In this document: positions 29,401 through 38,466 of the stretch, piece by piece
How the letters are laid out: each line of letters begins with the position of its first letter
Numbering within the stretch: the first letter of the stretch is position 1
Assembly: GCF_001594015.1 (NCBI RefSeq)
Contig: NZ_LTBC01000007.1
Location: 1-64,000 of the forward strand
DNA length: 64,000 nucleotides
Direction of reading: 5' to 3'
Source: Moorella mulderi DSM 14980
GTDB lineage: Bacteria; Bacillota; DSM-521; Neomoorellales; Neomoorellaceae
The notes under the pieces: generated by a model
The model's input: the letters and a program-made list of their open reading frames with translations, nothing else
What the model was told of the DNA's origin: nothing
The model's database searches: none
Position numbers and translations under genes: made by a program

Positions 29401-29711
29401 TGCACCTCAATTTTTTCAATCCGCAATCGCGTATAGGGCTGGCGATGACCCTGCTTGCGCCGGTAGTTTTTCTTGGGCTTGTACTTGAAAACAATTATTT
29501 TCTTGCCCTTACCCTGGGCCTCTACGGTGGCGGTAACCCTGGCCCCGTTCACATAAGGGGTGCCTACCTGCAAGTCAGCGCCTTCGCCGACGGCCAGCAC
29601 CTTATCCAGGACTACCTTTTCGCCTGCGGCTACCGGTAGCTTTTCTACCCGGAGGACGTCGCCCTCGCTAACCCGGTACTGCTTGCCACCGGTCATAATA
29701 ATGGCATACAC
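29397..29711 (-). CDS. rplU: 50S ribosomal protein L21
   Basis: 104 residues, typical L21: [17 protein letters not shown] at the N-terminus, and KVLAVGEG and [19 protein letters not shown] near the C-terminus. The GTG start follows GGGGG. A structured leader and a promoter lie upstream. Confidence 0.95.
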   Translation of the reverse strand: MYAIIMTGGKQYRVSEGDVLRVEKLPVAAGEKVVLDKVLAVGEGADLQVGTPYVNGARVTATVEAQGKGKKIIVFKYKPKKNYRRKQGHRQPYTRLRIEKIEVQ

Positions 29712-29732
29712 CTGAATCCCCCCAAGCTAAGA

Positions 29733-29781
29733 CTCGCCACCGCCAGGTACCTGTTAGAAGGGTTTTAAAACCTGCGGCGAG
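29733..29781 (-). promoter_or_regulatory. Probable L21 leader structure
   Basis: CTCGCC (29776-29781 as read on the transcript) pairs with GGCGAG (29733-29738) over about 37 bases, with extra G-C pairs inside. It lies between the promoter and rplU. L21 operons of Firmicutes often have an autoregulatory leader; this one is identified by position and stem only. Confidence 0.5.
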
Positions 29782-29810
29782 CGGTTTAAAACTCTGGTGC
29801 GGCTTTCTGC

Positions 29811-29840
29811 AGTGTAACACATCTTCCTAGTACCTGTCAA
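29811..29840 (-). promoter_or_regulatory. Promoter of rplU-prp-rpmA
   Basis: TTGACA (29835-29840) and TACACT (29811-29816) on the minus strand with an 18-base spacer. The -35 overlaps the end of the rng gene. Confidence 0.65.
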
Positions 29841-31525
29841 GCATCGGCTAAGAGCCGCGCCCGGGCAAAGGTGCGGTAAACCCGGGTAACCTCTACCGGC
29901 ACTTCCTGGCCGAGGTAAGATGCGCCGCCGGGTATATCCAGGACAAAGCCGTCCACCCTGGCGATGCCATCACCGCCGTTGACCGTGTGCACCCCTTCAA
30001 TGGTAACTTTAAGGACCTGGCCGGCTTTGACGGGGGTGGCCAGGTTGTTGATTTCGTCCAGGTCAAAGAGCTCCCGCACGTTTACTTCTTCCAGGTGGAA
30101 ATTTTCCTTGCCTTTGATGATCAGCTTTTTCCCGGCCCGCCGCTCCAGGAGGCGCAAGTGGGCTCCCCCTGAGCCAATAAGCAAAGAAGCTACAGCCGGA
30201 TTGGCCTCCACCAGCAGGGCCCTGGCCCGGCTCCCTCCGGCCAGTTGCAGGACTTTTTTCCTGGCCTGGAGGGCTACCGTTTCTTCCGACAGGACCTTGC
30301 CCGTACCGTGGCAATAGGGGCAGTCCTGCTGCAGCACATTTCCCAGTTCCAGCTGGTCCTTTTTCCGGGTCATTTCCAGGAGCCCCAGGCGGGTAAAACC
30401 CAGGATCTGGGTTTTGGTTTTATCCCGGGCCAGTTCTCTTTGCAGGACTTTTATTACCTGCTCCTGGTGGGCGGGATTTTCCATATCGATGAAGTCGACG
30501 ACAATGATGCCGCCGATGTTGCGCAGGCGAAGTTGCCTGGCTACTTCCACCGCTGCTTCCAGATTTGTCGTCAGGACCGTGTCGGCCAGGTTGTGGCGGC
30601 CGACATATTTACCCGTATTGACATCAATGGCCGTCAGGGCCTCCATCTGGTCAATAACCAGGTAACCGCCGCATTTAAGCCAGACTTTGCGCTTCAAAGC
30701 CTCTTCCACCTGGTTTTGCACACCATAGAGGGCAAAAAGATCGGCGCCATCCCTTAACACCACCCGGCGCCGCAGGTCTGGTGCCCGTTCGGCCAGGATC
30801 TCAATAACCCTGTTGTAGGTATCCCGGGAATTGACCAGGAGCCTGCTGACATCTTCCGTGTATAAATCCCTTAAAATACGTAAAGAGAGTTCCACATCAT
30901 GGTGGAGCAGCCGCGGGGCTTTGCTCCGCCGGGCCATCTCGCGAATACGTTTCCAGGTCCGGCTTAAGGCCCTGCTGTCTTCCCGTAGTTCTTCCAGGCC
31001 GGCGCCGGCGGCTGCCGTGCGGACGATTAACCCCATGCGGCGCGGTTTAACCGCCCGGGCTAGGGTTTTCAGCCGCTCCCTTTCCTCTTCACTGCCGATG
31101 CGGCGGGAGATGCCGATATAATTAACCGTGGGCATGAGGACCAGGTAACGCCCCGGCAGGGTAATCTGGGTGGTGACCCGGGCACCCTTGCTTCCCTGGG
31201 GTTCTTTGACCACCTGGACTAGGATCTCCTGGCCTTCCCGGACGACGTCGCTGATACGTCGCCGGCTGCGGGGGGGTATTTCTCCCTCCAGGGCTTCCAG
31301 GCCGGTAGTATCATCAACAAAAAGGAAGGCGTTCTTCTCCAGGCCAATATCCACAAAGGCAGCCTGCATGCCGGGTAAAACATTGGCCACCCGGCCCTTA
31401 TAAATATTGCCCACCAGGCGCGCTTTGGCGGCCCTTTCCAGGTATATCTCCATTAAGCGGCCGTCCTCCAGGACGGCCACTGCCGTCTCCTCGGCATCAA
31501 CCTGGATTAAGATTTCTTTGTTCAC
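29837..31525 (-). CDS. rng: Ribonuclease G/E family endoribonuclease
   Basis: 562 residues. An S1-like RNA-binding domain (about residues 35-125), the catalytic DNase I-like domain with AIDVNTGKYVG and GGIIVVDFIDM, and a zinc-link CPYCHGTG motif near residue 405 that holds the dimer. RNase E/G proteins cut single-stranded RNA in rRNA maturation and mRNA decay. No long E. coli-type degradosome tail; a short C-terminal TRAM-like domain ends the protein. Confidence 0.94.
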   Translation of the reverse strand: MNKEILIQVDAEETAVAVLEDGRLMEIYLERAAKARLVGNIYKGRVANVLPGMQAAFVDIGLEKNAFLFVDDTTGLEALEGEIPPRSRRRISDVVREGQEILVQVVKEPQGSKGARVTTQITLPGRYLVLMPTVNYIGISRRIGSEEERERLKTLARAVKPRRMGLIVRTAAAGAGLEELREDSRALSRTWKRIREMARRSKAPRLLHHDVELSLRILRDLYTEDVSRLLVNSRDTYNRVIEILAERAPDLRRRVVLRDGADLFALYGVQNQVEEALKRKVWLKCGGYLVIDQMEALTAIDVNTGKYVGRHNLADTVLTTNLEAAVEVARQLRLRNIGGIIVVDFIDMENPAHQEQVIKVLQRELARDKTKTQILGFTRLGLLEMTRKKDQLELGNVLQQDCPYCHGTGKVLSEETVALQARKKVLQLAGGSRARALLVEANPAVASLLIGSGGAHLRLLERRAGKKLIIKGKENFHLEEVNVRELFDLDEINNLATPVKAGQVLKVTIEGVHTVNGGDGIARVDGFVLDIPGGASYLGQEVPVEVTRVYRTFARARLLADA

Positions 31526-31531
31526 CCATCT

Positions 31532-32242
31532 CTACCTTCTCATAAAGCGCTGCATTTTCGCTTCCGGGCCGGTGACCGTGGGGTTAACAAGGTCCTCCGG
31601 GGCGAGCAACCCATCGCCCCGGCGGATAAACAGGCCGGTACGGGTTACCCGGTAGGGGCCCTCCAGGGCCATGGCACTTACGACCTCTTCCGGGCGGACA
31701 ACCCCCCGGGAGCTACACTCGAGGAGCATCGCCAGGGTGGCTTCCGGCTTTACGGCCAGCTGGAAAACGCCCGGGCGGATATCCTTGACCCTGGCGCCAT
31801 CTCTACCCGGCCGGCTCACCTGGACCTCCGGGCGGGAGAGGAGCGCCTCAGCCTTCTGCTGCAAAATTTTTGGGTCGGGCGGCTCCTCCCAGGCGACCCG
31901 GTAAGCAGCAGCATCAATAATGGCGGTCAGGGCCGGTGCCTGGTCGGGAATGGCAAAGACCAGCAAGATTTCCAAACCTGCCGGCAGCTCGGCTTGTAGC
32001 TTTTCTTTGACTTCGGCCGGGTCAAGGACCACAGTCAATTCCATGTCCAGGTATTCCGCCAGGCTCTCTATCCCTACCGCCAGGGCCGGGCCGAAGGCCA
32101 GGCGCGGGTGGGGGTTAAAGCCGTGGCTATAGGCCAGGGGAAGCCCGGCCCGGCGCATGGCCCGTTGCCACAGGCGGAGCATCTCCAGGTGGCCCAGGAA
32201 AACCGCCCGGCCCCCCTTGCTATATTTTACCCGTAACCGCAC
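31532..32242 (-). CDS. Radical SAM-associated protein, TIGR03936/DUF2344 family
   Basis: 236 residues. RVKYSKGGRAVFLGHLEMLRLWQRAMRRAGLPLAYSHGFNPHP-type N-terminus is the family signature. It has no radical SAM cysteines itself but is nearly always encoded beside the radical SAM gene just upstream, with which it overlaps by 23 bases. The pair's reaction is not known to me. Confidence 0.9.
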   Translation of the reverse strand: MRLRVKYSKGGRAVFLGHLEMLRLWQRAMRRAGLPLAYSHGFNPHPRLAFGPALAVGIESLAEYLDMELTVVLDPAEVKEKLQAELPAGLEILLVFAIPDQAPALTAIIDAAAYRVAWEEPPDPKILQQKAEALLSRPEVQVSRPGRDGARVKDIRPGVFQLAVKPEATLAMLLECSSRGVVRPEEVVSAMALEGPYRVTRTGLFIRRGDGLLAPEDLVNPTVTGPEAKMQRFMRR

Positions 32243-34100
32243 TATCCCGGGGCCCTCCTTTCAGGATAAGGTCAACCCCCAGACCGGGACAAACGCCACA
32301 GCCGGTGCAACGCCCCGACCGGCAATCAGCCGTTACCCGGCCCTCATAGGCCCGCCGGCGTTCCCTTTGTAAGAAGTCCTTGGCTATCCCAAAGTCCAGG
32401 TGGTCCCAGGGAAATACCTCATCTTCCCGGCGTAGCCGGCAGGCATAAAAGGCCGGGTCCAGGCCTGTTTCCCTGAAGGCCGCCTCCCAGCAGCCGTAAT
32501 TAAAGTATTCCGACCAGCCCTCTAATCTCGCCCCCCGGCGCCAGGCCGCCACAATCGCCTTGCTCAAGCGCCGGTCGCCCCGGGAGAGAACGGCTTCGAT
32601 AAAGCTGACCTCTGCCTCATGCCAGCTAAAGCGCAGTCCCGGCCCTCTAAGGTGGGAGCGCAGCAGTTTTTGCTTTTCCTTAATTACTTCCACCCGGTCC
32701 TGGGGTTCCCACTGGAAGGCCGTCCAGGGCTTGGGGACAAAGGAGGAAACGCTGACGGTGACCGCCGGTTTTCCCCCAGGCGCCAGCCTCCTCCCCTGGT
32801 CCAGGATGCGCCGCGCCAGGTCTACAATGCCCAGGAGATCCTCTTCCCTTTCCGTGGGTAAACCCAGCATAAAGTATAGTTTGATGGCCTGCCAGCCGGC
32901 CCGGAAAGCCTCGCCGGTGGCCGTCAGGATATCTTCCTCATTCACGCCTTTATTAATGACATCCCGCAGGCGCTGGCTGCCCGCCTCGGGGGCAAAGGTG
33001 AGGGTACTTTTACGTACCCGCTGGACGGCTTCCGCCAGGCGGACGCTGAAGGCATCCACCCGCAAAGAGGGCAGGGAAACGCTGACGCCCTGATCAGCAT
33101 AGGTAGCTGCCAGGGCCCGCGCTAGCTCCTCCACCCGGGAGTAGTCGGCCGTGCTTAAAGAGGTAAGGGATATCTCCTCGTGGCCGGTGTGGCGCACCAG
33201 CTCTTCCGCCTGGCGCAGGAGGATGGAGAGGTCCCGTTCCCGTACCGGGCGGTAAATGGCCCCCGCCTGGCAAAAACGGCAGCCGTGGGTGCAGCCCCGC
33301 ATGACTTCCAGCATCATGCGGTCATGGATGACCTCCAGGAAGGGGACAATGGGCCGGGTGGGAAAGTAGGCCTCATCCAGGTCCGGGATCACCCGCTTGC
33401 TAATTCGGTGGGGTACCCCCTCCTCCCGGGGTACTACCGTGGCCACGGTGCCGTCGCTATTATATTCTACTTTATAAAGGGAAGGTACATAAAAGCCGGG
33501 CAGATTGGCTATGATCTTTAAAACCCGGCGGCGGTCGTTAATTGCTCCTTCTTTTTTTAACCTGCCCACCAGCGCCAGCAGTTCGGGTAGGGCCTCCTCG
33601 CCGTCACCCAGGAGAAAAGCATCAAAAAAGGGAGCCACCGGCTCCGGGTTGGCCACCCCGGGCCCCCCGCCGATAACTAAAGGATGCTCCGGGGCCCGCT
33701 CCGAAGCCATAAGGGGTATACCAGCCAGGTCAAGGATATTAAGAATTGTAGTATAACTCATTTCATACTGGAGGGTAAAGCCCAGGACGTCAAAATCAGT
33801 TAAGGGCCGGTGGGATTCCAGGCTGAAGAGGGGTAGATGTTCTTCCCGCAGCAGGGCCTCCAGGTCCGGCCCGGGAGCGAAGGCCCGCTCCATGAGCATC
33901 CCGGGCCGCTCATTGACGGCGCCGTAAAGGATGGCCAGGCCCAGGTGGGACATGCCTACTTCGTAAAGGTCGGGGTAAACAAAAGCCATGCGCACCGGAT
34001 TTTCTTCCCAGTTCTTGTGAATGGCATTCCACTCCGTCCCCAGGTAACGGGCCGGTTTGGTAACCCTGGTTAACAACTTTTCCCAATCAATGTCCTGCAA
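32220..34100 (-). CDS. B12-binding-type radical SAM protein, TIGR03960 family
   Basis: 626 residues. An N-terminal cobalamin-binding-like Rossmann region precedes the radical SAM motif CTHGCRFCQAG near residue 272, and a C-terminal CRSGRCTGCGVCPG cluster likely binds a further iron-sulfur centre. The start appears to be TTG after AAGGAA. Works with the next gene; the pathway is unproved, though the pair is fixed in this rng-rplU neighbourhood in many clostridia. Confidence 0.9.
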   Translation of the reverse strand: MQDIDWEKLLTRVTKPARYLGTEWNAIHKNWEENPVRMAFVYPDLYEVGMSHLGLAILYGAVNERPGMLMERAFAPGPDLEALLREEHLPLFSLESHRPLTDFDVLGFTLQYEMSYTTILNILDLAGIPLMASERAPEHPLVIGGGPGVANPEPVAPFFDAFLLGDGEEALPELLALVGRLKKEGAINDRRRVLKIIANLPGFYVPSLYKVEYNSDGTVATVVPREEGVPHRISKRVIPDLDEAYFPTRPIVPFLEVIHDRMMLEVMRGCTHGCRFCQAGAIYRPVRERDLSILLRQAEELVRHTGHEEISLTSLSTADYSRVEELARALAATYADQGVSVSLPSLRVDAFSVRLAEAVQRVRKSTLTFAPEAGSQRLRDVINKGVNEEDILTATGEAFRAGWQAIKLYFMLGLPTEREEDLLGIVDLARRILDQGRRLAPGGKPAVTVSVSSFVPKPWTAFQWEPQDRVEVIKEKQKLLRSHLRGPGLRFSWHEAEVSFIEAVLSRGDRRLSKAIVAAWRRGARLEGWSEYFNYGCWEAAFRETGLDPAFYACRLRREDEVFPWDHLDFGIAKDFLQRERRRAYEGRVTADCRSGRCTGCGVCPGLGVDLILKGGPRDSAVTGKI

Positions 34101-34240
34101 TTCCTTCGCCTCGCGCTGCTCAATTTCCTGGTCATTAGTATAGCAGGAAATGAGAAAAAAATATACCCTGAAGGTTTTCTATCCCGCGCGCCAGGCAATG
34201 GGTATTGTAACAAATAGAAAAAGGCGGGGCAAGGCCTGTT

Positions 34241-35113
34241 CTACTTCCGGAGCAGGGCATCCAGGGTATTATTCCCCCCTTCCAGGAGTTCCTGCAGGAT
34301 TTCCGTTTCCGTTAAGATACCTTCCAGCCGTCCCCCTTTACCGATGACTGCTACCAGGTTGAAGGAACGGGGGGAGAAAGAGCGCGCCACCCTGGCCAGG
34401 GTAAGAGCCGGGTCGGCCACCAGCCAGAAGACCTTGCCGGCTTTAAGTTTATTTTCTTTACCCCGCTGCCGCCAGAAATCCTGCCAGAACATATAGGGCG
34501 CCACCTCCCCTTCCCGCCGGGCAGCGTAATAGATAAAGAGGGCCAGGGCCAGGCCCTGGAGATCCACCAGCCGGAAAAAAAAGCCGGCGATACTCCCCAG
34601 GCCCAGGAGGAGGGCCAGAACCTGGCCTCCGTAAACTCCTTCCACAGTCGCCCGGTACAGCCCGGTGTACTTCGCCCTTAAGGCCCGGTAGATACGCCCC
34701 CCGTCCAGGGGGAGGCCCGGCCAGAGGTTAAAAAAGCCCAGGATAAGGTTGACCTGGCGAAAAAAAAGGAGCCCGGCCGGCTCAAAGTTAAGCAACAGGC
34801 CAAAAAGGGTTATCCCCAGGGCCAGAAAGAAACTGGCCAGGGGGCCGGCCAGGGCGATTAGGGCTTCGTCCATAAAACCCCGTCCCGGAGGCCGCGTCAA
34901 GCGTGCCACCCCACCAAAGGGAAAGAGTTCCACGCTTTTGACCTGCCAGCCGAGGCGGTGGGCCACAAGGGCATGGCAGCCTTCATGCCAGGCCACAGCC
35001 GTAAACAAGAGTAAGGCCTGGGGTAAAACCCCCACGAGAAAATAAAGGCCCAGGAGGAGCAGGAAATAATCGTTGCAAATTATCTCTGCCGTCCCCAGTC
35101 GTCCGGCCCGCAT
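34241..35113 (-). CDS. spoIVFB: Site-2 protease SpoIVFB-like, M50 family
   Basis: 290 residues. The zinc motif HEGCH (HExxH) is at about residue 43 in the first membrane region, and NLWPGLPLDGGRIYRAL near 140 holds the third ligand DG. A CBS-like domain ends the protein. In Bacillus this protease cuts pro-sigma-K in the forespore membrane. It lies next to the SpoIVFA-like gene, as in sporulators. Confidence 0.9.
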   Translation of the reverse strand: MRAGRLGTAEIICNDYFLLLLGLYFLVGVLPQALLLFTAVAWHEGCHALVAHRLGWQVKSVELFPFGGVARLTRPPGRGFMDEALIALAGPLASFFLALGITLFGLLLNFEPAGLLFFRQVNLILGFFNLWPGLPLDGGRIYRALRAKYTGLYRATVEGVYGGQVLALLLGLGSIAGFFFRLVDLQGLALALFIYYAARREGEVAPYMFWQDFWRQRGKENKLKAGKVFWLVADPALTLARVARSFSPRSFNLVAVIGKGGRLEGILTETEILQELLEGGNNTLDALLRK

Positions 35114-35116
35114 GGT

Positions 35117-35851
35117 TTACATCTTACCGGGTGTTGTTAATAAGGTGCTGGGGTCCACCGGGCGGCCATCCTGCCGTACTTCAAAATGGAGCTGGGCCAC
35201 CGGGCCTTTGGCCAGGGTGGCAATTACGCTGCCCTTTTCCACTGCCTGTCCCTGGCTTACTTTAACATGGCCCAGGGTGCCGTACACCGTGACCAGTCCC
35301 CGGCCATGATCTATTTCCACCACCAGTCCCAGGGCAGGGTCCTCCCCGGCCCTGATGACCTTCCCCGCCAGGGCGGCCCGGACAGTTGAGCCACCCGGGG
35401 CCTGGATATCGATGCCATTATGGAAATACTGCTGGCCGGCGGCAACCATCCAACCGTAGGGGCGGCTGATATTCCCCGAAAGGGGTACAGCCATGGCCGG
35501 CAGGGCCGGGCTGGCGGTCACCGGGACAGCACCTGCTCCCGGCGTGAAGGAATGGAAAACCCAGCGGTCGTAGGCATCCAGCCACATCCCTGAACGTACC
35601 AGTTGGGCTACGGCCTGGGTATAGTCCGCCGCCGGGTCGGCCAGGTAATGGCGCAATCCCAGCTGCAGGGGCTGGACCACGGGGCTGTCCAGGCGAAAAA
35701 GTATGGTTAGGGCCAGCCATAACAGGCCGGCAAAGATCCCCTGCCGCAGCCAGCGGCGGGGAAAACGCGGCGGCGGTAAGGCCCGCCCCGGTCCTGGCCA
35801 GCTACCCAGGGGTGCCCCTTTAATTTCTTCCCAGTCCCAGCTATCCCGCAC
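35117..35851 (-). CDS. spoIVFA: SpoIVFA-like membrane-anchored M23 domain protein
   Basis: 244 residues: a cytoplasmic N-terminus, one membrane helix (GIFAGLLWLALTILF), and a C-terminal LytM/M23 domain. The first metal motif HNGID is present, but the usual H-x-H in the second motif is QLH, so the site is probably inactive, as in SpoIVFA, which holds SpoIVFB in check. The GTG start follows GGGGGGA. Confidence 0.85.
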   Translation of the reverse strand: MRDSWDWEEIKGAPLGSWPGPGRALPPPRFPRRWLRQGIFAGLLWLALTILFRLDSPVVQPLQLGLRHYLADPAADYTQAVAQLVRSGMWLDAYDRWVFHSFTPGAGAVPVTASPALPAMAVPLSGNISRPYGWMVAAGQQYFHNGIDIQAPGGSTVRAALAGKVIRAGEDPALGLVVEIDHGRGLVTVYGTLGHVKVSQGQAVEKGSVIATLAKGPVAQLHFEVRQDGRPVDPSTLLTTPGKM

Positions 35852-35928
35852 CTTGCGTCCCCCCGGACAAGCATTTTTCTTTTACTATATATATGCCTGG
35901 CCGGCGGAGGTATGACTAAATGCAAGTG

Positions 35929-37326
35929 CTAGAAATGTAAATCAACCTCCCCCCGGCGGGTTCGCTCCAGGCGCTCCATGGTCTCCTCCCGCAAGTTGCT
36001 ATCGTCAATGGTGGCCAGGGCCGTGGCAATAGCCCTTTCACCGGCAGCCTTTAACTCCGGCGGCGCTTTTGTTACCAGGTACTCCTGGAAACTTAAGATG
36101 GCATTGGGCAGGCAGAATCGCTGGATGTCACCTTCCCGCGCCAGGCCGGTAAAACGTTTACCGGTACGGCCGGAGCGGTAACAGGCGGTGCAAAAACTGG
36201 GCAGGTGACCATGTTCCAGCAGCATGGTTACCATAGTGGGCAGGGAGCGGTGGTCGCCCACTTCAAACTGGGCTGCCGGGTCTTCAGCTTCAGCGTAGCC
36301 GCCCGGGCTGACACAGGAACCGGCGGAAATCTGGGATACGCCCATATCCACCAGTTCATCGCGGAGTTCCGGCCGCTCTCTGGTAGTCAGCACCAGGCCC
36401 ACATAAGGTAAGGCCAGGCGGTAAACGGCAATTACCTTGCGGAAATCGGTATCGCTTAAAGGATGGGGAACCTCAGTTAAGGCTGCCCCCAGGGCCGGCC
36501 GCAGCCGCGGTACCGACATGGTATGGGGACCGGCGCCAAAGGCCTGTTCCAGGCTGCGGGCATGGCTGATGGCCGCCAGGACTTCAAAACGGTAATTATA
36601 GAGGCCCAGGAGCGGCCCCATGCCCACATCGCCAAACCCGGCGGCCATGGCCCGGTGCATGACCGTCAGGCGCCAGCCGTAGTCGGCCTTGGTACCTGTG
36701 GGATGCATTACCCGGTAGGTAGCGGGGTGGTAGGTTTCCTGGAAACACTGGTAAACGCCGGCCCCGGCCAGCTTCAAGCGGCGAAAGCCGGCAACCGTCT
36801 GGGGAGCAACGTTAAGGTGGACAATACGCAGGGGCGAATAGCGGTAAACCGCCTCGACAGCCTGGCAGAGATAATCAACATCGGCACCCGGCCGGCCTTC
36901 CCCGGCGACCAGGAGGACGCGCTGGAAGCCCTGTTCGGCCAGGGCCCGGGCTTCTTTACCAATTTCCTCCGGGCTTAAAAGCTTGCGTTTCAGGTCCCTG
37001 TTATCCCGGCGGAAGCCGCAGTAGAGACAGTTATTACTGCAAAGGTTGCTGATATACAGGGGAGCAAAAAGAACTATTCTCCGCCCGTAAACCCGCTCTT
37101 TAACCTCGGCTGCCGCCCGGTAAACCTTTTGCAGCATGGCGGCATCTTCTAAATTAAGGATAGCGGCTGCTTCTTCCAGGCTTAAACCCTTTAAAGAGCG
37201 GGCCTTACGTAAAATGGCTTCCAGGGCCGCTCCTCCGGGGGGCGGCGTTGCCAGGAGGGCCTCGATGGCTTTCCCATCAACTATCGCCTTCAGCTCGCCC
37301 TCATATTCATAGGCCGGTACACTCAC
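35929..37326 (-). CDS. Radical SAM tyrosine lyase, HydG-type, in the ThiH position
   Basis: About 465 residues. The radical SAM motif CSNNCLYC lies near residue 93. The C-terminal CTACYRSGRTG... motif is exactly Cys-x2-Cys-x22-Cys, the auxiliary cluster signature of HydG, which makes CO and cyanide for the [FeFe]-hydrogenase H-cluster. Classic ThiH is about 370 residues and lacks this. The gene closes a thiamine operon, where its dehydroglycine product would feed ThiG. I chose the GTG at 37326 because the GGAGGTG site is spaced for it. Confidence 0.85.
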   Translation of the reverse strand: MSVPAYEYEGELKAIVDGKAIEALLATPPPGGAALEAILRKARSLKGLSLEEAAAILNLEDAAMLQKVYRAAAEVKERVYGRRIVLFAPLYISNLCSNNCLYCGFRRDNRDLKRKLLSPEEIGKEARALAEQGFQRVLLVAGEGRPGADVDYLCQAVEAVYRYSPLRIVHLNVAPQTVAGFRRLKLAGAGVYQCFQETYHPATYRVMHPTGTKADYGWRLTVMHRAMAAGFGDVGMGPLLGLYNYRFEVLAAISHARSLEQAFGAGPHTMSVPRLRPALGAALTEVPHPLSDTDFRKVIAVYRLALPYVGLVLTTRERPELRDELVDMGVSQISAGSCVSPGGYAEAEDPAAQFEVGDHRSLPTMVTMLLEHGHLPSFCTACYRSGRTGKRFTGLAREGDIQRFCLPNAILSFQEYLVTKAPPELKAAGERAIATALATIDDSNLREETMERLERTRRGEVDLHF

Positions 37327-37370
37327 AACAATCACCTCCGTAAAACAGAAGTCAGAAACAGGAAGTCGTA

Positions 37371-38147
37371 CTAACTGCGGCCAATCATGCCCTCGGTAGG
37401 ACTGCTGGGGCTGGCATAGGTTTTCTTGGGTATCCTGCCGGCGAGATACCCCATCCGCCCGGCTATTACTGCCTGGCTCATAGCCGCGGCCATGAGGACA
37501 GGGTCGCGAGCCTCAGCAATGGCCGTATTGATCAGGCAGGCCGAGGCGCCGATTTCCATAGCCAGGGCGGCGTCGGAAGGAGCGCCGATGCCGGCATCGA
37601 CTACCACCGGGACATTGACGCGGTCGATGATGAGCTTGATGGCATCAAAATTGGGCAGGCCCTGTCCCGAACCTATGGGGGAACCCAGGGGCATAACCGT
37701 AGCCGCCCCGGCTTCCCCCAGGCGCCGGGCCACGACTACGTCCTGGGTGGTATAGGGTAAAACAATAAAGCCTTCCCGGACCAGGATGCGGGTAGCCTCA
37801 ATGGTAGCCACAGGGTCAGGTAAAAGGGTTTCCTGGTCGCCGATAACCTCCAGTTTAATCATATCGGAAAGGCCGGCTTCCCGGGCCAGGCGGGCCAGGC
37901 GCACTGCTTCATCGACGGTAGTGGCACCGGCGGTATTGGGTAAGAGAGTGATCTTCTTCAGGTCCAGGTAATCCAGGAGGGATGGTCCCGGGGACTGGAG
38001 ATTGATCCTGCGCACGGCTACCGTTACTATTTCCGCCCCTGAGGCCGCAATGGCCTGCTGCATGAGTTCCATGGTGGCATACTTACCGGTCCCGACCATC
38101 AACCGGGAATTGAACTCCCGCCCGGCAATGACGAGTTTATCGTCCAT
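37371..38147 (-). CDS. thiG: Thiazole synthase
   Basis: 258 residues, a TIM-barrel enzyme. [18 protein letters not shown] begins the protein, [20 protein letters not shown] carries the substrate lysine (near 112), and [23 protein letters not shown] is the phosphate loop. It builds the thiazole phosphate from deoxyxylulose phosphate, dehydroglycine and ThiS thiocarboxylate. ATG after GGAGGATAAAT. Confidence 0.96.
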   Translation of the reverse strand: MDDKLVIAGREFNSRLMVGTGKYATMELMQQAIAASGAEIVTVAVRRINLQSPGPSLLDYLDLKKITLLPNTAGATTVDEAVRLARLAREAGLSDMIKLEVIGDQETLLPDPVATIEATRILVREGFIVLPYTTQDVVVARRLGEAGAATVMPLGSPIGSGQGLPNFDAIKLIIDRVNVPVVVDAGIGAPSDAALAMEIGASACLINTAIAEARDPVLMAAAMSQAVIAGRMGYLAGRIPKKTYASPSSPTEGMIGRS

Positions 38148-38211
38148 ATTTATCCTCCTTCACAAGTTTCCTTTTTTTAAAGCTGCACTTACTGGATTCC
38201 TCCGGTGGACA

Positions 38212-38412
38212 TCAGCCTCCCCCTACAAAGCGGATGATTTCCAGCTCATCACCTTCCTCAAGAACAGTTGTCGCGTAATCCTGCCTGGGGACAACCTGCC
38301 GGTTGCGTTCCAGGGCCAGGTAACGGCTCTCGATCCCCAGTTGCCGCAGCAGTTCTGCAACCGTCAGCCCGGCTGCTACCTCCCGCTCTTCACCATTCAC
38401 CTTCAGGCGCAT
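38212..38412 (-). CDS. thiS: Sulfur carrier protein ThiS
   Basis: 66 residues, ubiquitin-fold: RLKVNGEEREV at the start and IIRFVGGG at the end, giving the C-terminal Gly-Gly that is thiocarboxylated. The start at 38412 (ATG, GGGAGG about ten bases upstream) gives the normal length. Confidence 0.93.
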   Translation of the reverse strand: MRLKVNGEEREVAAGLTVAELLRQLGIESRYLALERNRQVVPRQDYATTVLEEGDELEIIRFVGGG

Positions 38413-38466
38413 ACATATATTGCCTCCCTCATTAGTAGTCTGTGATGCCGGCTGGTACTGCACTAC

